From: Sinimarinibacterium flocculans
GTDB taxonomy: Bacteria; Pseudomonadota; Gammaproteobacteria; Nevskiales; Nevskiaceae
Direction of reading: 5' to 3'
Assembly: GCF_003201205.1 (NCBI RefSeq)
Contig: NZ_QICN01000002.1
Span: 111,780-175,779 of the forward strand
Length of the DNA stretch: 64,000 nt
Shown: positions 45,313 through 53,899 of the stretch, piece after piece
Numbering within the stretch: the stretch's first letter is position 1
Layout of the letters: each line of letters begins with the position of its first letter
Made by a program: the position numbers and the translations under genes
Notes under the pieces: generated by a model
What the model saw: only the letters and a program-made list of their open reading frames with translations
Database searches by the model: none
What the model was told of the DNA's origin: nothing

Positions 45313-46143
45313 GCCGCGCGCCGACTCCGCCTTGCGCGCGACGACGAGCACGTAGTCCTCGCCGGCGTCGACCACGGCCTGCAGCTTGTCGGCATGGGCC
45401 AGCACCTTGTCGCCGTCGACCGTCGTCGGCCGCTGCGCGTACTCGCGGCAGGCCGGGATGAAGCGCGCCAGCGTCCACGGCAGGATCGAGTCGATGCGCA
45501 CCTCGGCAAATCCCGACTCGCGCAGGTAGCCGGCGTAGACCTCGGCGTCGTAGGCGTTCTTCGGGTTGTACATCTCGATATCGGCGGCGAGCCGGTTCTC
45601 GACTTCGACGTATCGGGACAGATCCGCGTCGCGCTTCGGAATCAGGTCGGTCAGCACCAGCGTGCCGCCGGGCTTGAGGACTCGGCCGGCTTCGCGCAGA
45701 AAGTCGCGGCGCGTGTCGAAATGGAAGGCGCATTCGACTGCGATCAGCTTGTCGAACTGGCCGGCGGCGAAGTCGAGTTTGGTCGCGTCGCCGAGGCGCA
45801 GCGTGATCGTGTCCGCCAGGCCGTTCTGCTTCACGTACTCATTGCCGTGCTCGACGCGCGTCGGCGTGATGTCGATGCCGATGATCGACTTCGCGCCGAA
45901 GGCCGTCGCGTAGCGCACTGCGCAGGCGCCGTAGCCGCAACCCACCTCGAGAACCTCGTCCTCGGGACACAGGCCCGCCGCGCCGGCGACGAGGCCGGCC
46001 ATTGCCTCGGCGGCGTCCGACATCGACAGCCCCGGACGCGTCCAGTAGCCGTAGTTCGCATACGGCCGGTCGAAGGCATCGCGGCGCTGCGTGTGGCGGC
46101 GCGTGTAGTATTTGACGATGCCTTGCGTGTGCTCCGAACTCAT
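45304..46143 (-). CDS. Class I SAM-dependent methyltransferase (copy 1)
   Basis: A 279-residue methyltransferase. The SAM-binding motif I is LEVGCGYGACAV (about 68-79). IGIDITPTRVEHG is motif II, KLIAVECAFHFDTRRDFLREAGRVLKPGGTLVLTD covers motifs III and post-III. It resembles UbiE/sterol-methyltransferase-like small-molecule methylases. It is a clear paralogue of the gene at 46199, with the same YTRRH..YANYGYWTR start. It is 55 bp downstream of that copy on the same strand. Substrate unknown. Confidence 0.87.
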   Translation of the reverse strand: MSSEHTQGIVKYYTRRHTQRRDAFDRPYANYGYWTRPGLSMSDAAEAMAGLVAGAAGLCPEDEVLEVGCGYGACAVRYATAFGAKSIIGIDITPTRVEHGNEYVKQNGLADTITLRLGDATKLDFAAGQFDKLIAVECAFHFDTRRDFLREAGRVLKPGGTLVLTDLIPKRDADLSRYVEVENRLAADIEMYNPKNAYDAEVYAGYLRESGFAEVRIDSILPWTLARFIPACREYAQRPTTVDGDKVLAHADKLQAVVDAGEDYVLVVARKAESARGSA

Positions 46144-46198
46144 GGAACCGCTCTCCGATCGAGGGGGGTCGGGTGGATCTACAGATCTGGTTTGCGGA

Positions 46199-47023
46199 TC
46201 AGCGCGCGCGCCGGGCGACGACGAGCACGTAGTCCTCGCCGAGCTCGACGAATTCGCGCAGCCGCGCCGCCGACCGACGCCATGCCGCGCCGCGTTCGCC
46301 GCCATCGCGCTCACCCATCGCATCGAGGCAGCGCGCGAACGGCAGCCGCGTCCAGTCGATGATGGATTCGATGCGCACCGCCTCGAAACCGGCGTCGCGC
46401 AGATGCGCCGCGTAGACGTCGGCATCGTAGGCGTTGGCCGGGTTGTCGAGGCACACGCCGCTGTTGAGGGTTTTCTCGCCGCGCAGGTAGGCCCCGGGAT
46501 CGGTGCCGCGACGCGGAATCATGTCGGTGAGCGCCAGCGTGCCGCCGGGCTTGAGCACGCGCGCGGCCTCGCGCAGGAAATCGGCGCGCGTGTCGAAGTG
46601 GAAGGCGCATTCGACCGAGACCAGCTTGTCGAAGGACGCATCGGCAAAGTCCATCGCGGTCGCGCTGCCGAGCTGCAGCGTGATCACGTCGGCAAGACCG
46701 TGGCCGGCCACGTACTTGCGCCCTTCGTCGATGCGCACCGGCGTGATGTCGATGCCGGTGATCGCCGCCGGTCGGCAGCGCTTCGCATAGATCACCGCGC
46801 CGGCACCGTAGCCGGCACCGACGTCGAGCACCGTGTCGCCGGGCCGCAGGCCGGCTGCGGTGGCCACGAGCTCGGTCAGCGCCTCGGCGGCCTGCTCCAG
46901 CGTCATATCGTCGCGCGTCCAGTAGCCGTAGTTGGCGAACGGCTGGTCGCCGAACAGGCCGTCGCGTCCGCCGTGGCGACGCGTGTAGTGGGCGACGACG
47001 TCCTGACTGTGAGCCGACAACAT
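46199..47023 (-). CDS. Class I SAM-dependent methyltransferase (copy 2)
   Basis: A 274-residue methyltransferase with motif I LDVGAGYGAGAV and GIDITPVRIDEG, ECAFHFDTRADFLREAARVLKPGGTLALTD as in copy 1. The ATG at 47023 is chosen because GGAGG lies seven bases upstream; an ATG at 47041 would add six residues without a good ribosome-binding site. Divergent from the alpha/beta hydrolase, with a small palindrome between (GTCAT-TCC-ATGAC, 47037-47049). Confidence 0.87.
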   Translation of the reverse strand: MLSAHSQDVVAHYTRRHGGRDGLFGDQPFANYGYWTRDDMTLEQAAEALTELVATAAGLRPGDTVLDVGAGYGAGAVIYAKRCRPAAITGIDITPVRIDEGRKYVAGHGLADVITLQLGSATAMDFADASFDKLVSVECAFHFDTRADFLREAARVLKPGGTLALTDMIPRRGTDPGAYLRGEKTLNSGVCLDNPANAYDADVYAAHLRDAGFEAVRIESIIDWTRLPFARCLDAMGERDGGERGAAWRRSAARLREFVELGEDYVLVVARRAR

Positions 47024-47036
47024 CTGCAACCTCCGG

Positions 47037-47049
47037 GTCATTCCATGAC
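47037..47049. promoter_or_regulatory. Small palindrome between divergent methyltransferase and hydrolase genes
   Basis: A perfect GTCAT-TCC-ATGAC inverted repeat occupies the 35-bp gap between the two divergent starts. It could be an operator, but the spacing leaves little room for promoters and the match is short. Confidence 0.3.
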
Positions 47050-47058
47050 GACAGCGGT

Positions 47059-47901
47059 GTGGGCGTGAGTGCGCGGCCGAAGCTCGCCGCGCAACAGCTC
47101 GGCGAAGGCCCGGACCTGGTGCTGATCCACGGTCTCGCGACCAATCGCGCGTTCTGGTATGCGACCGCGGTCGCCTTACAGGAGCGCTACCGCGTGACGA
47201 TCTTCGATCTGCGCGGTCACGGCTACAGCGAGCGGCCGGCGCGCGGCTACCGCCCCGTCGATTTCGCCGAGGATACACTGGGGTTGATGGATGCGCTGCA
47301 GATCCGGCGCGCTGCGCTGGTCGGACACAGCTACGGCGGCGCCGCGGCGCTCGAGGCGTCGGGGATCGCCCCCGGGCGTGTCAGTCATCTCGCACTGATC
47401 GACACGCGCGTGGCCCGCATACAACCGCTGCTGCGGCTGCACGATGCCCCGGTGATCAGCGAGGCCGAGAAGGAGGTCGCCGCGACGCATGCGGCCGACT
47501 GGGCGGCGCTGCCGCAGGTCGGGTATCTGTTTCTTGAGGCGGCGGCGCGCATGCGCCTGGCCGGCAAGCTGCCGCAGGCGCGCGATGACTTCACGCCATT
47601 CGGCGAAGGCCGTGGTGCCGCGCGTGCGGCGCGCGCCTGGCTTGAGCTGCTCGACCACACCTCGGCGCGCGAGGAGCTCGACCAGCCGGGCATGTCCGCG
47701 GACGCGATCGCCGCCCTGCCGATGCCGGTACTGCTGATGTACGGCGCGCTGTCGCGCTGTGTACATTCCGGACGCGCGCTGCACGCGCTGCTGCCGCAGT
47801 CCCGCTACGTCGAGGTGGCGGAAGCCGGCCACTTCTTTCCGCTGAGCCGGCCGCAGCTCGTGCTCGACGCGCTCGACAACTTTCTTTGCACATCGCGATG
47901 A
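47059..47901 (+). CDS. Alpha/beta-hydrolase
   Basis: A 280-residue alpha/beta-fold hydrolase. The oxyanion region is LVLIHGLATNRAFW (about 20-33), the nucleophile elbow GHSYGGAAAL (Ser near 96), and the catalytic His is in AEAGHFFPLSRP near 260; the acid is probably in the MYGALS region. It starts at a GTG (47059, or 47065 six bases later). Its TGA overlaps the ATG of the CoA-transferase fusion, so the two are translationally coupled and may act in one pathway, for example thioester or ester hydrolysis. Confidence 0.85.
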   Translation: MGVSARPKLAAQQLGEGPDLVLIHGLATNRAFWYATAVALQERYRVTIFDLRGHGYSERPARGYRPVDFAEDTLGLMDALQIRRAALVGHSYGGAAALEASGIAPGRVSHLALIDTRVARIQPLLRLHDAPVISEAEKEVAATHAADWAALPQVGYLFLEAAARMRLAGKLPQARDDFTPFGEGRGAARAARAWLELLDHTSAREELDQPGMSADAIAALPMPVLLMYGALSRCVHSGRALHALLPQSRYVEVAEAGHFFPLSRPQLVLDALDNFLCTSR

Positions 47902-50219
47902 CCATCTCGTTTCCCTTCGCCGCGCTGCAGGTCGTCGAACTCAGTGGCCACGTCGCCGGCGCCTGCTGCGGCAAGCTCATGGCCGGCTTCGGCGCCGAGG
48001 TCGTGCAGATCGACGGCGGGCACGACGCCGCACTCGACGCGGCCGCGCAGACCTGGTTCCACAGCGGCAAGCGCCGGCTGCCGGCGCGGCCGGATCGCGC
48101 GACGCTGGAGCGCCTGCTGCGACGGGCCGACATCGTCATCGATGCCTGGGGTGTCGACGTACTCGCCGGGGCGGGCTTCGATGCCGCGACGCTGCGACAG
48201 CTCAATTCACAGGCCATCGTCTGCCGCATCACGCCCTATGGCCTGAACGGGCCGAAACGCGACTGGGTGGCAGACGACATCACGCTGTACGCCAGCGCCG
48301 GGCTGATGCATTCGACCGGCGACGGCCGCCGCGCACCGCTCAACGCCGGCCCGCGCATCGCCGAGTTGAGCGCCGGCATGAACGCCTGCTTCGCCTGTGT
48401 CGGCGCGCTGCTGCGCCGCCGGCGCGACGGCGGCGGCGATGACATCGATCTGGCCATCGTCGAGGCCGCGATGGACAACTACGAGGTCGCGCTCATGGAG
48501 GCGCTGGCGCTCGGCAGGATCGCGCGCCGCAACGGCGATGAGCATGCGATGGTGCCGTGGCGCACCTATCCCTGCGCCGACGGCGAGGCCGCGATCATCG
48601 GCGGGCCGATCCGCCACTGGCTCAAGGCCGCGGCGATGTTCGAGGCCCCCGGCCTGCTCGACCCGAAACTGGCGACGATGGCCGATCGCATCGCCCGACG
48701 CGCCGAGACCGAGGCCCTGATGCGGCCGTGGCTGGCGACGCAGACCCGGCAGGCCCTGTTCCATGCCGGACAGAAAGCGGGCCTGGCCTGGGCGCCGCTG
48801 GCGTCGATCAGCGACGCGCTCACCGATCCGCAGCACGCGGCGCGCGGCTATTTCATCGACGCGCCCGGCGGCGGGCGCATGCCCGGTGCGCCGTTCCGGC
48901 TGCAGCGCGGCGCGTGGTCGGAGGACGCTCTACCCGCCGCAGTGGGCGGCGGCGAGGACCGCGCACATGCACAGACGCCGGCTGCGCCGGCGCCCTCTTC
49001 TGTCCCTGCGGGACATCCTCTCCCGCAAGCGGGAGAGGAAAACGGCGCCGCCCCCTTCGCCGGTTTGCGCGTGCTCGACTTCAGCCACGACTGGGCCGGT
49101 CCGCATGCAGCGCGGCTGTTCGCGGACTATGGCGCCGAGGTCATCAAGATCGAATACCCGCGGCGACTCGACGGCATGCGCGGCGGCTATGTCGAGCGCG
49201 TCGACGCGCATCCGCGCTTCTGGCAGCTGCATCGCGGCAAGCAGTCGCTGACGCTGGATCTCAAGCGCGACGCCGACCGCGCCGTGCTCGACCAGCTCGT
49301 GGGCGACGCCGATCTGGTGATCGAAAACTCGCGACCCGGCGTGATGGCGCGCAAGGGCTACGACTATGCGCGCCTGCAAGCGCTCAATCCGCGCCTCGTG
49401 CTGCTGTCGATGTCGGCCTTCGGCGCCAGCGGTCCGTACGCACCGTACTGCGGCTACGGCGGCACGCTGGAGGCCGCCAGCGGCCTGCAATCGCTGACCG
49501 CCTATGACGCGCACAGCCGCTGGTTCCGGGTGCGCGAGATGGACGTCATGAACGGCATCATGGGCGCCTGCGCGGCGGCGATCGCGCTGTGGCAGCGTGC
49601 GCAGGACGGCCCCGGCCAGTGGATCGACCTGTCGGAGAACGAGACCACGGCGTGGTTTGCCGGCGAGTTCTTCCTGCGGGCCGCGCGGACCGGGCAGCAG
49701 CCCGCGCCGCGCGGCAACCGCCACGACGTCCACGCGCCGCAGGGCTGTTACGCCTGTGCCGGCGAGGACCGCTGGCTGACGCTGTGCGTGCGCTCGGATG
49801 AGGAATGGCGGCGCCTGGCGACGCGGATCGGTGGCGCGGCGACGGCGGCGCGCTGGTCCACGGCCGCGCAACGCCGCGCGCATCATGACGAGATCGACGC
49901 GCTGCTGGCGAACTGGCTGCGCCCGCGCGAGGCCGCGCAGGCCGCCGCCGAGCTGCAGGCGCTGGGCATCGCCGCGGCGCCGGTGATGAACGCGGCCGAA
50001 CTGATCGCCGACGCGCAGCTCGCGGCGCGCGGCTGGTTTCTGCAGGTGGGCGACGACCGCCTGCCCGGCCTGCCGTTCCGCTACGCGCGCGGCGGCGGCG
50101 CAGTGCGCGCGCGCGGGCCGCGGCTCGGCGACGCCAACGCGCACTGGTTCGGCGCCGCCGGACAGACACCGCCGGCCCTGCATCCGGATTCGATCGGCAC
50201 CGCCTACGCGATCGCTTGA
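47898..50219 (+). CDS. Fused double family III CoA-transferase (CaiB/BaiF-CaiB/BaiF)
   Basis: A 773-residue protein with two CaiB domains. Domain 1 (about 1-350) begins FPFAALQVVELSGHVAGACCGKLMAGFGAEVVQID; domain 2 (about 386-765) begins APFAGLRVLDFSHDWAGPHAARLFADYGAEVIKIE. The catalytic Asp region reads MDVMNGIMG in domain 2, but in domain 1 it is IAELSAGM, with Glu where family III enzymes have Asp. This suggests that domain 2 is the active one. Fused forms exist in steroid and terpene catabolism, and this fits the lipid-degrading theme. The linker contains an inserted palindromic repeat. Coupled by ATGA to the alpha/beta hydrolase. CoA donor and acceptor unknown. Confidence 0.85.
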   Translation: MTISFPFAALQVVELSGHVAGACCGKLMAGFGAEVVQIDGGHDAALDAAAQTWFHSGKRRLPARPDRATLERLLRRADIVIDAWGVDVLAGAGFDAATLRQLNSQAIVCRITPYGLNGPKRDWVADDITLYASAGLMHSTGDGRRAPLNAGPRIAELSAGMNACFACVGALLRRRRDGGGDDIDLAIVEAAMDNYEVALMEALALGRIARRNGDEHAMVPWRTYPCADGEAAIIGGPIRHWLKAAAMFEAPGLLDPKLATMADRIARRAETEALMRPWLATQTRQALFHAGQKAGLAWAPLASISDALTDPQHAARGYFIDAPGGGRMPGAPFRLQRGAWSEDALPAAVGGGEDRAHAQTPAAPAPSSVPAGHPLPQAGEENGAAPFAGLRVLDFSHDWAGPHAARLFADYGAEVIKIEYPRRLDGMRGGYVERVDAHPRFWQLHRGKQSLTLDLKRDADRAVLDQLVGDADLVIENSRPGVMARKGYDYARLQALNPRLVLLSMSAFGASGPYAPYCGYGGTLEAASGLQSLTAYDAHSRWFRVREMDVMNGIMGACAAAIALWQRAQDGPGQWIDLSENETTAWFAGEFFLRAARTGQQPAPRGNRHDVHAPQGCYACAGEDRWLTLCVRSDEEWRRLATRIGGAATAARWSTAAQRRAHHDEIDALLANWLRPREAAQAAAELQALGIAAAPVMNAAELIADAQLAARGWFLQVGDDRLPGLPFRYARGGGAVRARGPRLGDANAHWFGAAGQTPPALHPDSIGTAYAIA
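48977..49038 (+). repeat. REP-like palindromes inside the CoA-transferase linker
   Basis: Three small perfect inverted repeats follow one another: 48977-48991 (GCCGGC-TGC-GCCGGC), 49001-49015 (TGTCCC-TGC-GGGACA) and 49017-49038 (10-bp arms CCTCTCCCGC/GCGGGAGAGG, 2-nt loop). They are read in frame as a Pro/Ala-rich linker between the two CaiB domains. The last hairpin is closely related to those inside the megasynthase at 7479-7636. Confidence 0.8.
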
Positions 50220-50294
50220 TCGCGGGCAGGCTTCATGCTTCATTCACCGCTGGCGTCGAATACTCGCCCGACCGCGCCCACCCCGAGAACCGAA

Positions 50295-51209
50295 ATGACC
50301 GCCAATCTGACCCGCAGACTGCGCCGCGTACCGCTGATGCTCGTGACGCTGCTGCTCGGCGCCTGCGTGGCCGCCCCGGACGTCCATGCCCAGCAGCCCG
50401 GCGCCGCCAGCGAACACGAGCTGCGTTCCGGCCAGCTTGAGCGCAGCTACCGTCTCTACGTGCCGCGCAGCTACGACAAGAGCAAGCCGATGCCGCTGCT
50501 GGTCGCACTGCACGGCGGCCTCGGCACCGGCAAGTCCATGGCCGAGGTCAGCGGCTTCGACCGCGTCGCCGAGGCGCGCGGCCTGATCGTCGCCTACCCG
50601 GATGGCATCGGCCGCGGCTGGAACGCCGGAAGCTGCTGCGGCAAGCCGATGAAGAACCGCGTCGACGACGTTGGTTTCATGAAGAACCTGATCGCCGACG
50701 TCAAGCGCAAGGTGGCAATCGACGATGGCCGCGTCTACGGCGCCGGCTTTTCCAATGGCGCGATGCTGGTGCATCGGGTCGCCTGCGAGGCGCCGGGCAC
50801 GTTCACGGCCATCGCCGCGGTCGCCGGCGGCATCATGATCAAGGACTGCAACACGTCGAAAGGCACACCGACGCTGCTGATCCAGGGACGCAACGACCCG
50901 CGCATCCCCTGGAACGGCGGCGAGTTCGACGGCACCTACCGGCCGTCGATCGCCGAGATCGTGGCGACGCTCGGCAAGCGCAATCGCTGCAGCGGCGGCG
51001 AGACCGTGGTCAGCGAGGACGACACCGTGAGCTGCCGCAAGCTCGGCGGCTGCGTCGACGGCAACGAGGTGCAGTGGTGCGGACTCAGGGGCGTCGGCCA
51101 CCAGTGGCCCGGCGGCAAGACCCTGCTGCCGCTGCTGCTCGGCGACAACACCAACCGCTACAACGCCTCGCTGCGCATCGTCGACTTCTTCCTGCAGCAC
51201 CGGCGATAA
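50295..51209 (+). CDS. Lipoprotein esterase of the PHB-depolymerase/feruloyl-esterase-like family
   Basis: A 304-residue protein with a lipoprotein signal ending LLLGAC (lipobox Cys near 24). The esterase domain has PLLVALHGGLGTGKSM, YPDGIGRGWNAGSCCGKPMKN, the nucleophile motif GAGFSNGAMLVHR (Ser near 152), LLIQGRNDPRIPW and a late GVGHQWPGG His. Several cysteines could form disulfides in the periplasm. It probably cleaves polyester, feruloyl or similar esters on the outer membrane. The ATG at 50295 is chosen because it starts the signal peptide. Confidence 0.85.
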   Translation: MTANLTRRLRRVPLMLVTLLLGACVAAPDVHAQQPGAASEHELRSGQLERSYRLYVPRSYDKSKPMPLLVALHGGLGTGKSMAEVSGFDRVAEARGLIVAYPDGIGRGWNAGSCCGKPMKNRVDDVGFMKNLIADVKRKVAIDDGRVYGAGFSNGAMLVHRVACEAPGTFTAIAAVAGGIMIKDCNTSKGTPTLLIQGRNDPRIPWNGGEFDGTYRPSIAEIVATLGKRNRCSGGETVVSEDDTVSCRKLGGCVDGNEVQWCGLRGVGHQWPGGKTLLPLLLGDNTNRYNASLRIVDFFLQHRR

Positions 51210-51257
51210 CGCAGGCCCGGCGCGCGTGCAAGTGTCGGCGCGCGCCGTCGTCACTCG

Positions 51258-51392
51258 CAAGCGTTCCCGCAGGCCGGTCGTGCCGGCACCGCCGAAGAGG
51301 TCGCGCAGGCGGTGCTGTGGTTGCGCTCGGACGAATCGCGCTACGTGCACGGCCATCTGCTCGCCGTCGACGGCGGCTACGGCGCGCGCTGA
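51258..51392 (+). pseudogene. C-terminal remnant of a short-chain dehydrogenase (SDR)
   Basis: The last 44 codons before TGA read QAFPQAGRAGTAEEVAQAVL, WLRSDESRYV and HGHLLAVDGGYGAR, the typical end of a classical SDR (EEVA.AVLWL.SDES.YVTG..L.VDGG). There is no Rossmann start, catalytic YxxxK or start codon upstream; the sequence before it does not resemble an SDR. So this is the tail of a deleted gene, and it explains most of the gap after the esterase. Confidence 0.8.
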
Positions 51393-51416
51393 ACCAGCGG
51401 CAGCACCGTCACTCCC

Positions 51417-51507
51417 GGTGGATTTCGCTTGCGCTCAATCCACCCTGCGGGCTCAGGCCTCAGGACCCGCCGTGACGGTAGGTGGATGGAGCGTAGCGAT
51501 ATCCACC
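51417..51507. repeat. Pair of GGTGGAT...ATCCACC palindromic intergenic repeats
   Basis: Two related imperfect palindromes, 51417-51446 and 51481-51507, each begin GGTGGAT and end ATCCACC with a GCTTGCGC- or GCGTAGCG-type centre. They lie between the SDR remnant and the sulfotransferase gene. The family resembles the GGTGGAT/ATCCACC repeats scattered between genes in many gammaproteobacteria. Confidence 0.7.
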
Positions 51508-51515
51508 GGCGAGGT

Positions 51516-52406
51516 TCACCGATAGCCGTAGCGTCGCGCCCGCTCGACGAGCTGCGCATCGAAGCCGGCTCCGTCGGGGCGCCACGGCAGCGGTGCGGTG
51601 AGGGTCGCCGCGGTGGCTTGTTGAAGCACCTCGTCGTCGAAGCGTTCGAGTACGTCGGCTTCGAGGCCGTAGGGCGCGGCGCCGGGGCCGAAGCCGGCGT
51701 AGATCCAGCGCTCGGGTTCGCGCATCGCGGCGAGGGCGTCCGCGTCGACGCCGGCAAGCTCGCACAGGCGCGCGAGCGCGGCATCGTCCGGTGTCTCGAC
51801 GTCCTCGACGCGCAGACAGCGTGCGCGGCCGGCAAACACGGTCTCGATGTTGCGATTGCAGCGCAGCCACGGCACCTGCGGATCGACCAGCGCCGGGATG
51901 AACGCGTGGTCCTTGAAGTCCGGCGGCACGAACAGGCGATCGCGCGCCCACGCATCGAGCAGGCAGCCCTGGGTCCACGGATGGCGCGTGAGCTGCAGGA
52001 TGCCGGCCTGCGGGAAACCCCGGTGCAGGCGGCGCAGGTCGAGCGGGCGCAGCGGCGCCTCGGTGTCGGGAACGACCAGGCGCCGCGGCGCGACGCGGGC
52101 GGCAATTTCCGCGAGCAGCCGCGCGGTGGTCCAGTCCGCGCGCTGCGCGAGCCATTCATGCGCCGCCGCGACGGCGTCGTCGTGCTGCGCGCCAAATTCC
52201 AGTTGCGCGATCGTGCGCAGCAGGCCGTCGGCCTGCGGGCCCTGACTGAGGTGGAAGATCTCGAGCAGCTCACCAACCGCGTCCGCCATCTGCAGACACA
52301 GCTCCGGCACCGCGTAAAGCCGCGGATGCACGCCCAGGCAGCCGGCGGCGTAGGAGGCGCCGCAGAACGGCGCCGCGAGTATGAACAGCGGCGGCGGCGC
52401 GCTCAC
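51516..52406 (-). CDS. Sulfotransferase-family protein
   Basis: A 296-residue protein. It starts PLFILAAPFCGASYAAGCLGVHP, the PAPS 5'-phosphosulfate loop pattern of sulfotransferases, followed by LLEIFHLSQGPQ. The middle ILQLTRHPWTQG matches the 3'-phosphate-binding region of the family, and RCLRVEDV lies in the second half. It would transfer sulfate from PAPS or be a sulfotransferase-fold relative. The GTG start overlaps the propeller gene stop (GTGA). The acceptor is unknown. Confidence 0.78.
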   Translation of the reverse strand: MSAPPPLFILAAPFCGASYAAGCLGVHPRLYAVPELCLQMADAVGELLEIFHLSQGPQADGLLRTIAQLEFGAQHDDAVAAAHEWLAQRADWTTARLLAEIAARVAPRRLVVPDTEAPLRPLDLRRLHRGFPQAGILQLTRHPWTQGCLLDAWARDRLFVPPDFKDHAFIPALVDPQVPWLRCNRNIETVFAGRARCLRVEDVETPDDAALARLCELAGVDADALAAMREPERWIYAGFGPGAAPYGLEADVLERFDDEVLQQATAATLTAPLPWRPDGAGFDAQLVERARRYGYR

Positions 52407-53899
52407 GCCTCACCGCCGGGCGAACCGAGCCAGACCTCGCAGCCGCCGCGCGGGTTGTGCACGTACTGCCAGCGGCGGCCACGCTTGACCGCGACATTGG
52501 GCGCGAACGGATTGGCGGTGCCGACGAACAGGCCATGCGGGGTCGACACCAGCGTGCGGATGCCCCAGTTGAACTTGTTGCCAAAGCCGTTGCGCGTAAC
52601 CGCCTCCCAGTGGATGCCGTCCTCGGTGCGCCACAGCTCGGCGCCGCCGAAACGCGCAAGCAGTTGCTCTTCGCCCCAGCGCCGCAGCAGTGCGATGACG
52701 TCCTCGGGCCACAGGCTCATCGGCAGGTAGGGCATGATGTTGGTCCAGTTCAGCGTGCCGGCGTAGAGCCAGCCGTCGTGCACGCATAAACGCCACACAT
52801 AGCCGTTGAACAGGCTGTCGAAGCCGGGCCCGAAACCGGACAGCGGATAGCGCAGACCCTCTTGCGTGCTGCGGGCGTCGCCGACCAGCAGTTCCCAGGA
52901 ATCGTCGGGCCAGACGCGGATGATTTCCGCCGCCGACGGCCCGATGTTGGCGCTGCGGTGGTAGCCGCCGTTGATGATGCCGTAGGCGACATAGAGCGCG
53001 CCCTTGAACTCGCACATCGCCGCCGTGGCCTCGTTGAGCGGGCCGCGACCGGCACCGTGGGTGATCACCGGCTGCCAGCGATACGGCATGTCGCCACCGG
53101 CGGTCTTCCACAGCTCGCTGCCGGTGACGGGGTTGATGGTGCCGCCGTACAGGTGCCCGGTGTAGTGCGCCATCTCGAACACGGTCGCATTGTCGGGATT
53201 GCCGAAGCCCTCTTCGCTGACCGCGGTCCACTCGTCCGTGCGCAGATCGGCGTTCGCATACACCACCGCCTCGGAACTGATGTCCTGCAAAAAGCCCTTC
53301 GCGGTGCCGGACGCCGTCGGGCTGATGTGCACGCGTCCCTGGAACGGCTGCAAGGTGCGGAATGCCCGCACGGTCTTGGCGAACGGCGGCCGCGGCACCG
53401 GCGCGAAATGCTCGCCGTCCTCGCTGCGCAGCAGATCCGGCGTATGCGCGGTGTGCGGCGACCAGGTGGTCACGTAGAGGCAGGGATGCGGATCGCCGAG
53501 ATCCTGGTGCACGGCCATGCCGCGCAGGCCGATGTAGCTCGGCACGTCGTCGCGCTGGTTGGTGCCGAGCACCTGCGGCGAACGGTAGACCAGGCGCCAC
53601 GACTGCGTGTCCGGCGTGTACGCCCAGATCTGCGCACGGCGGTCGATCTCGTAGAGATCGTTCGGCGCGAGGATCGGCCACGGATACAGCCGCGGCGTCG
53701 GCTGCGACAGGCGCAGCGCCGCCAGCGACGCGCGCGAGGTGCCGACGTACAGCCGCCCGCGGAACCACGCCATGCTGTGGGCATAGTGGTTCCAGCCGTC
53801 GCCGAAGCCGCTGTCGGCGGTGAGCCGGAAATCAGCCTGGCACAGGGCAGCCTGCACCGGCGGCCGGCCGGGCGGATCGTTCAGGGAATCCAGGACCAC
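52403..53899 (-). CDS. Beta-propeller-like protein of unknown function
   Basis: A 498-residue protein from a GTG at 53899, 19 bp inside the preceding gene. It contains repeated blades of the form LYVGTxN and LWRTxDGxxWExVTxxGFGxxxN: AWFRGRLYVGTSR, GHLYGGTINPVTGSELWKTAGG, GWLYAGTLNWTN, AELWRTEDGIHWEAVTRNGFGN, and GLFVGTANPF. This pattern suggests a six- or seven-bladed propeller. No signal peptide is visible, so it may be cytoplasmic or misassigned at the start. It is overlapped on both sides by genes of the same operon. Confidence 0.7.
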   Translation of the reverse strand: MVLDSLNDPPGRPPVQAALCQADFRLTADSGFGDGWNHYAHSMAWFRGRLYVGTSRASLAALRLSQPTPRLYPWPILAPNDLYEIDRRAQIWAYTPDTQSWRLVYRSPQVLGTNQRDDVPSYIGLRGMAVHQDLGDPHPCLYVTTWSPHTAHTPDLLRSEDGEHFAPVPRPPFAKTVRAFRTLQPFQGRVHISPTASGTAKGFLQDISSEAVVYANADLRTDEWTAVSEEGFGNPDNATVFEMAHYTGHLYGGTINPVTGSELWKTAGGDMPYRWQPVITHGAGRGPLNEATAAMCEFKGALYVAYGIINGGYHRSANIGPSAAEIIRVWPDDSWELLVGDARSTQEGLRYPLSGFGPGFDSLFNGYVWRLCVHDGWLYAGTLNWTNIMPYLPMSLWPEDVIALLRRWGEEQLLARFGGAELWRTEDGIHWEAVTRNGFGNKFNWGIRTLVSTPHGLFVGTANPFAPNVAVKRGRRWQYVHNPRGGCEVWLGSPGGEA

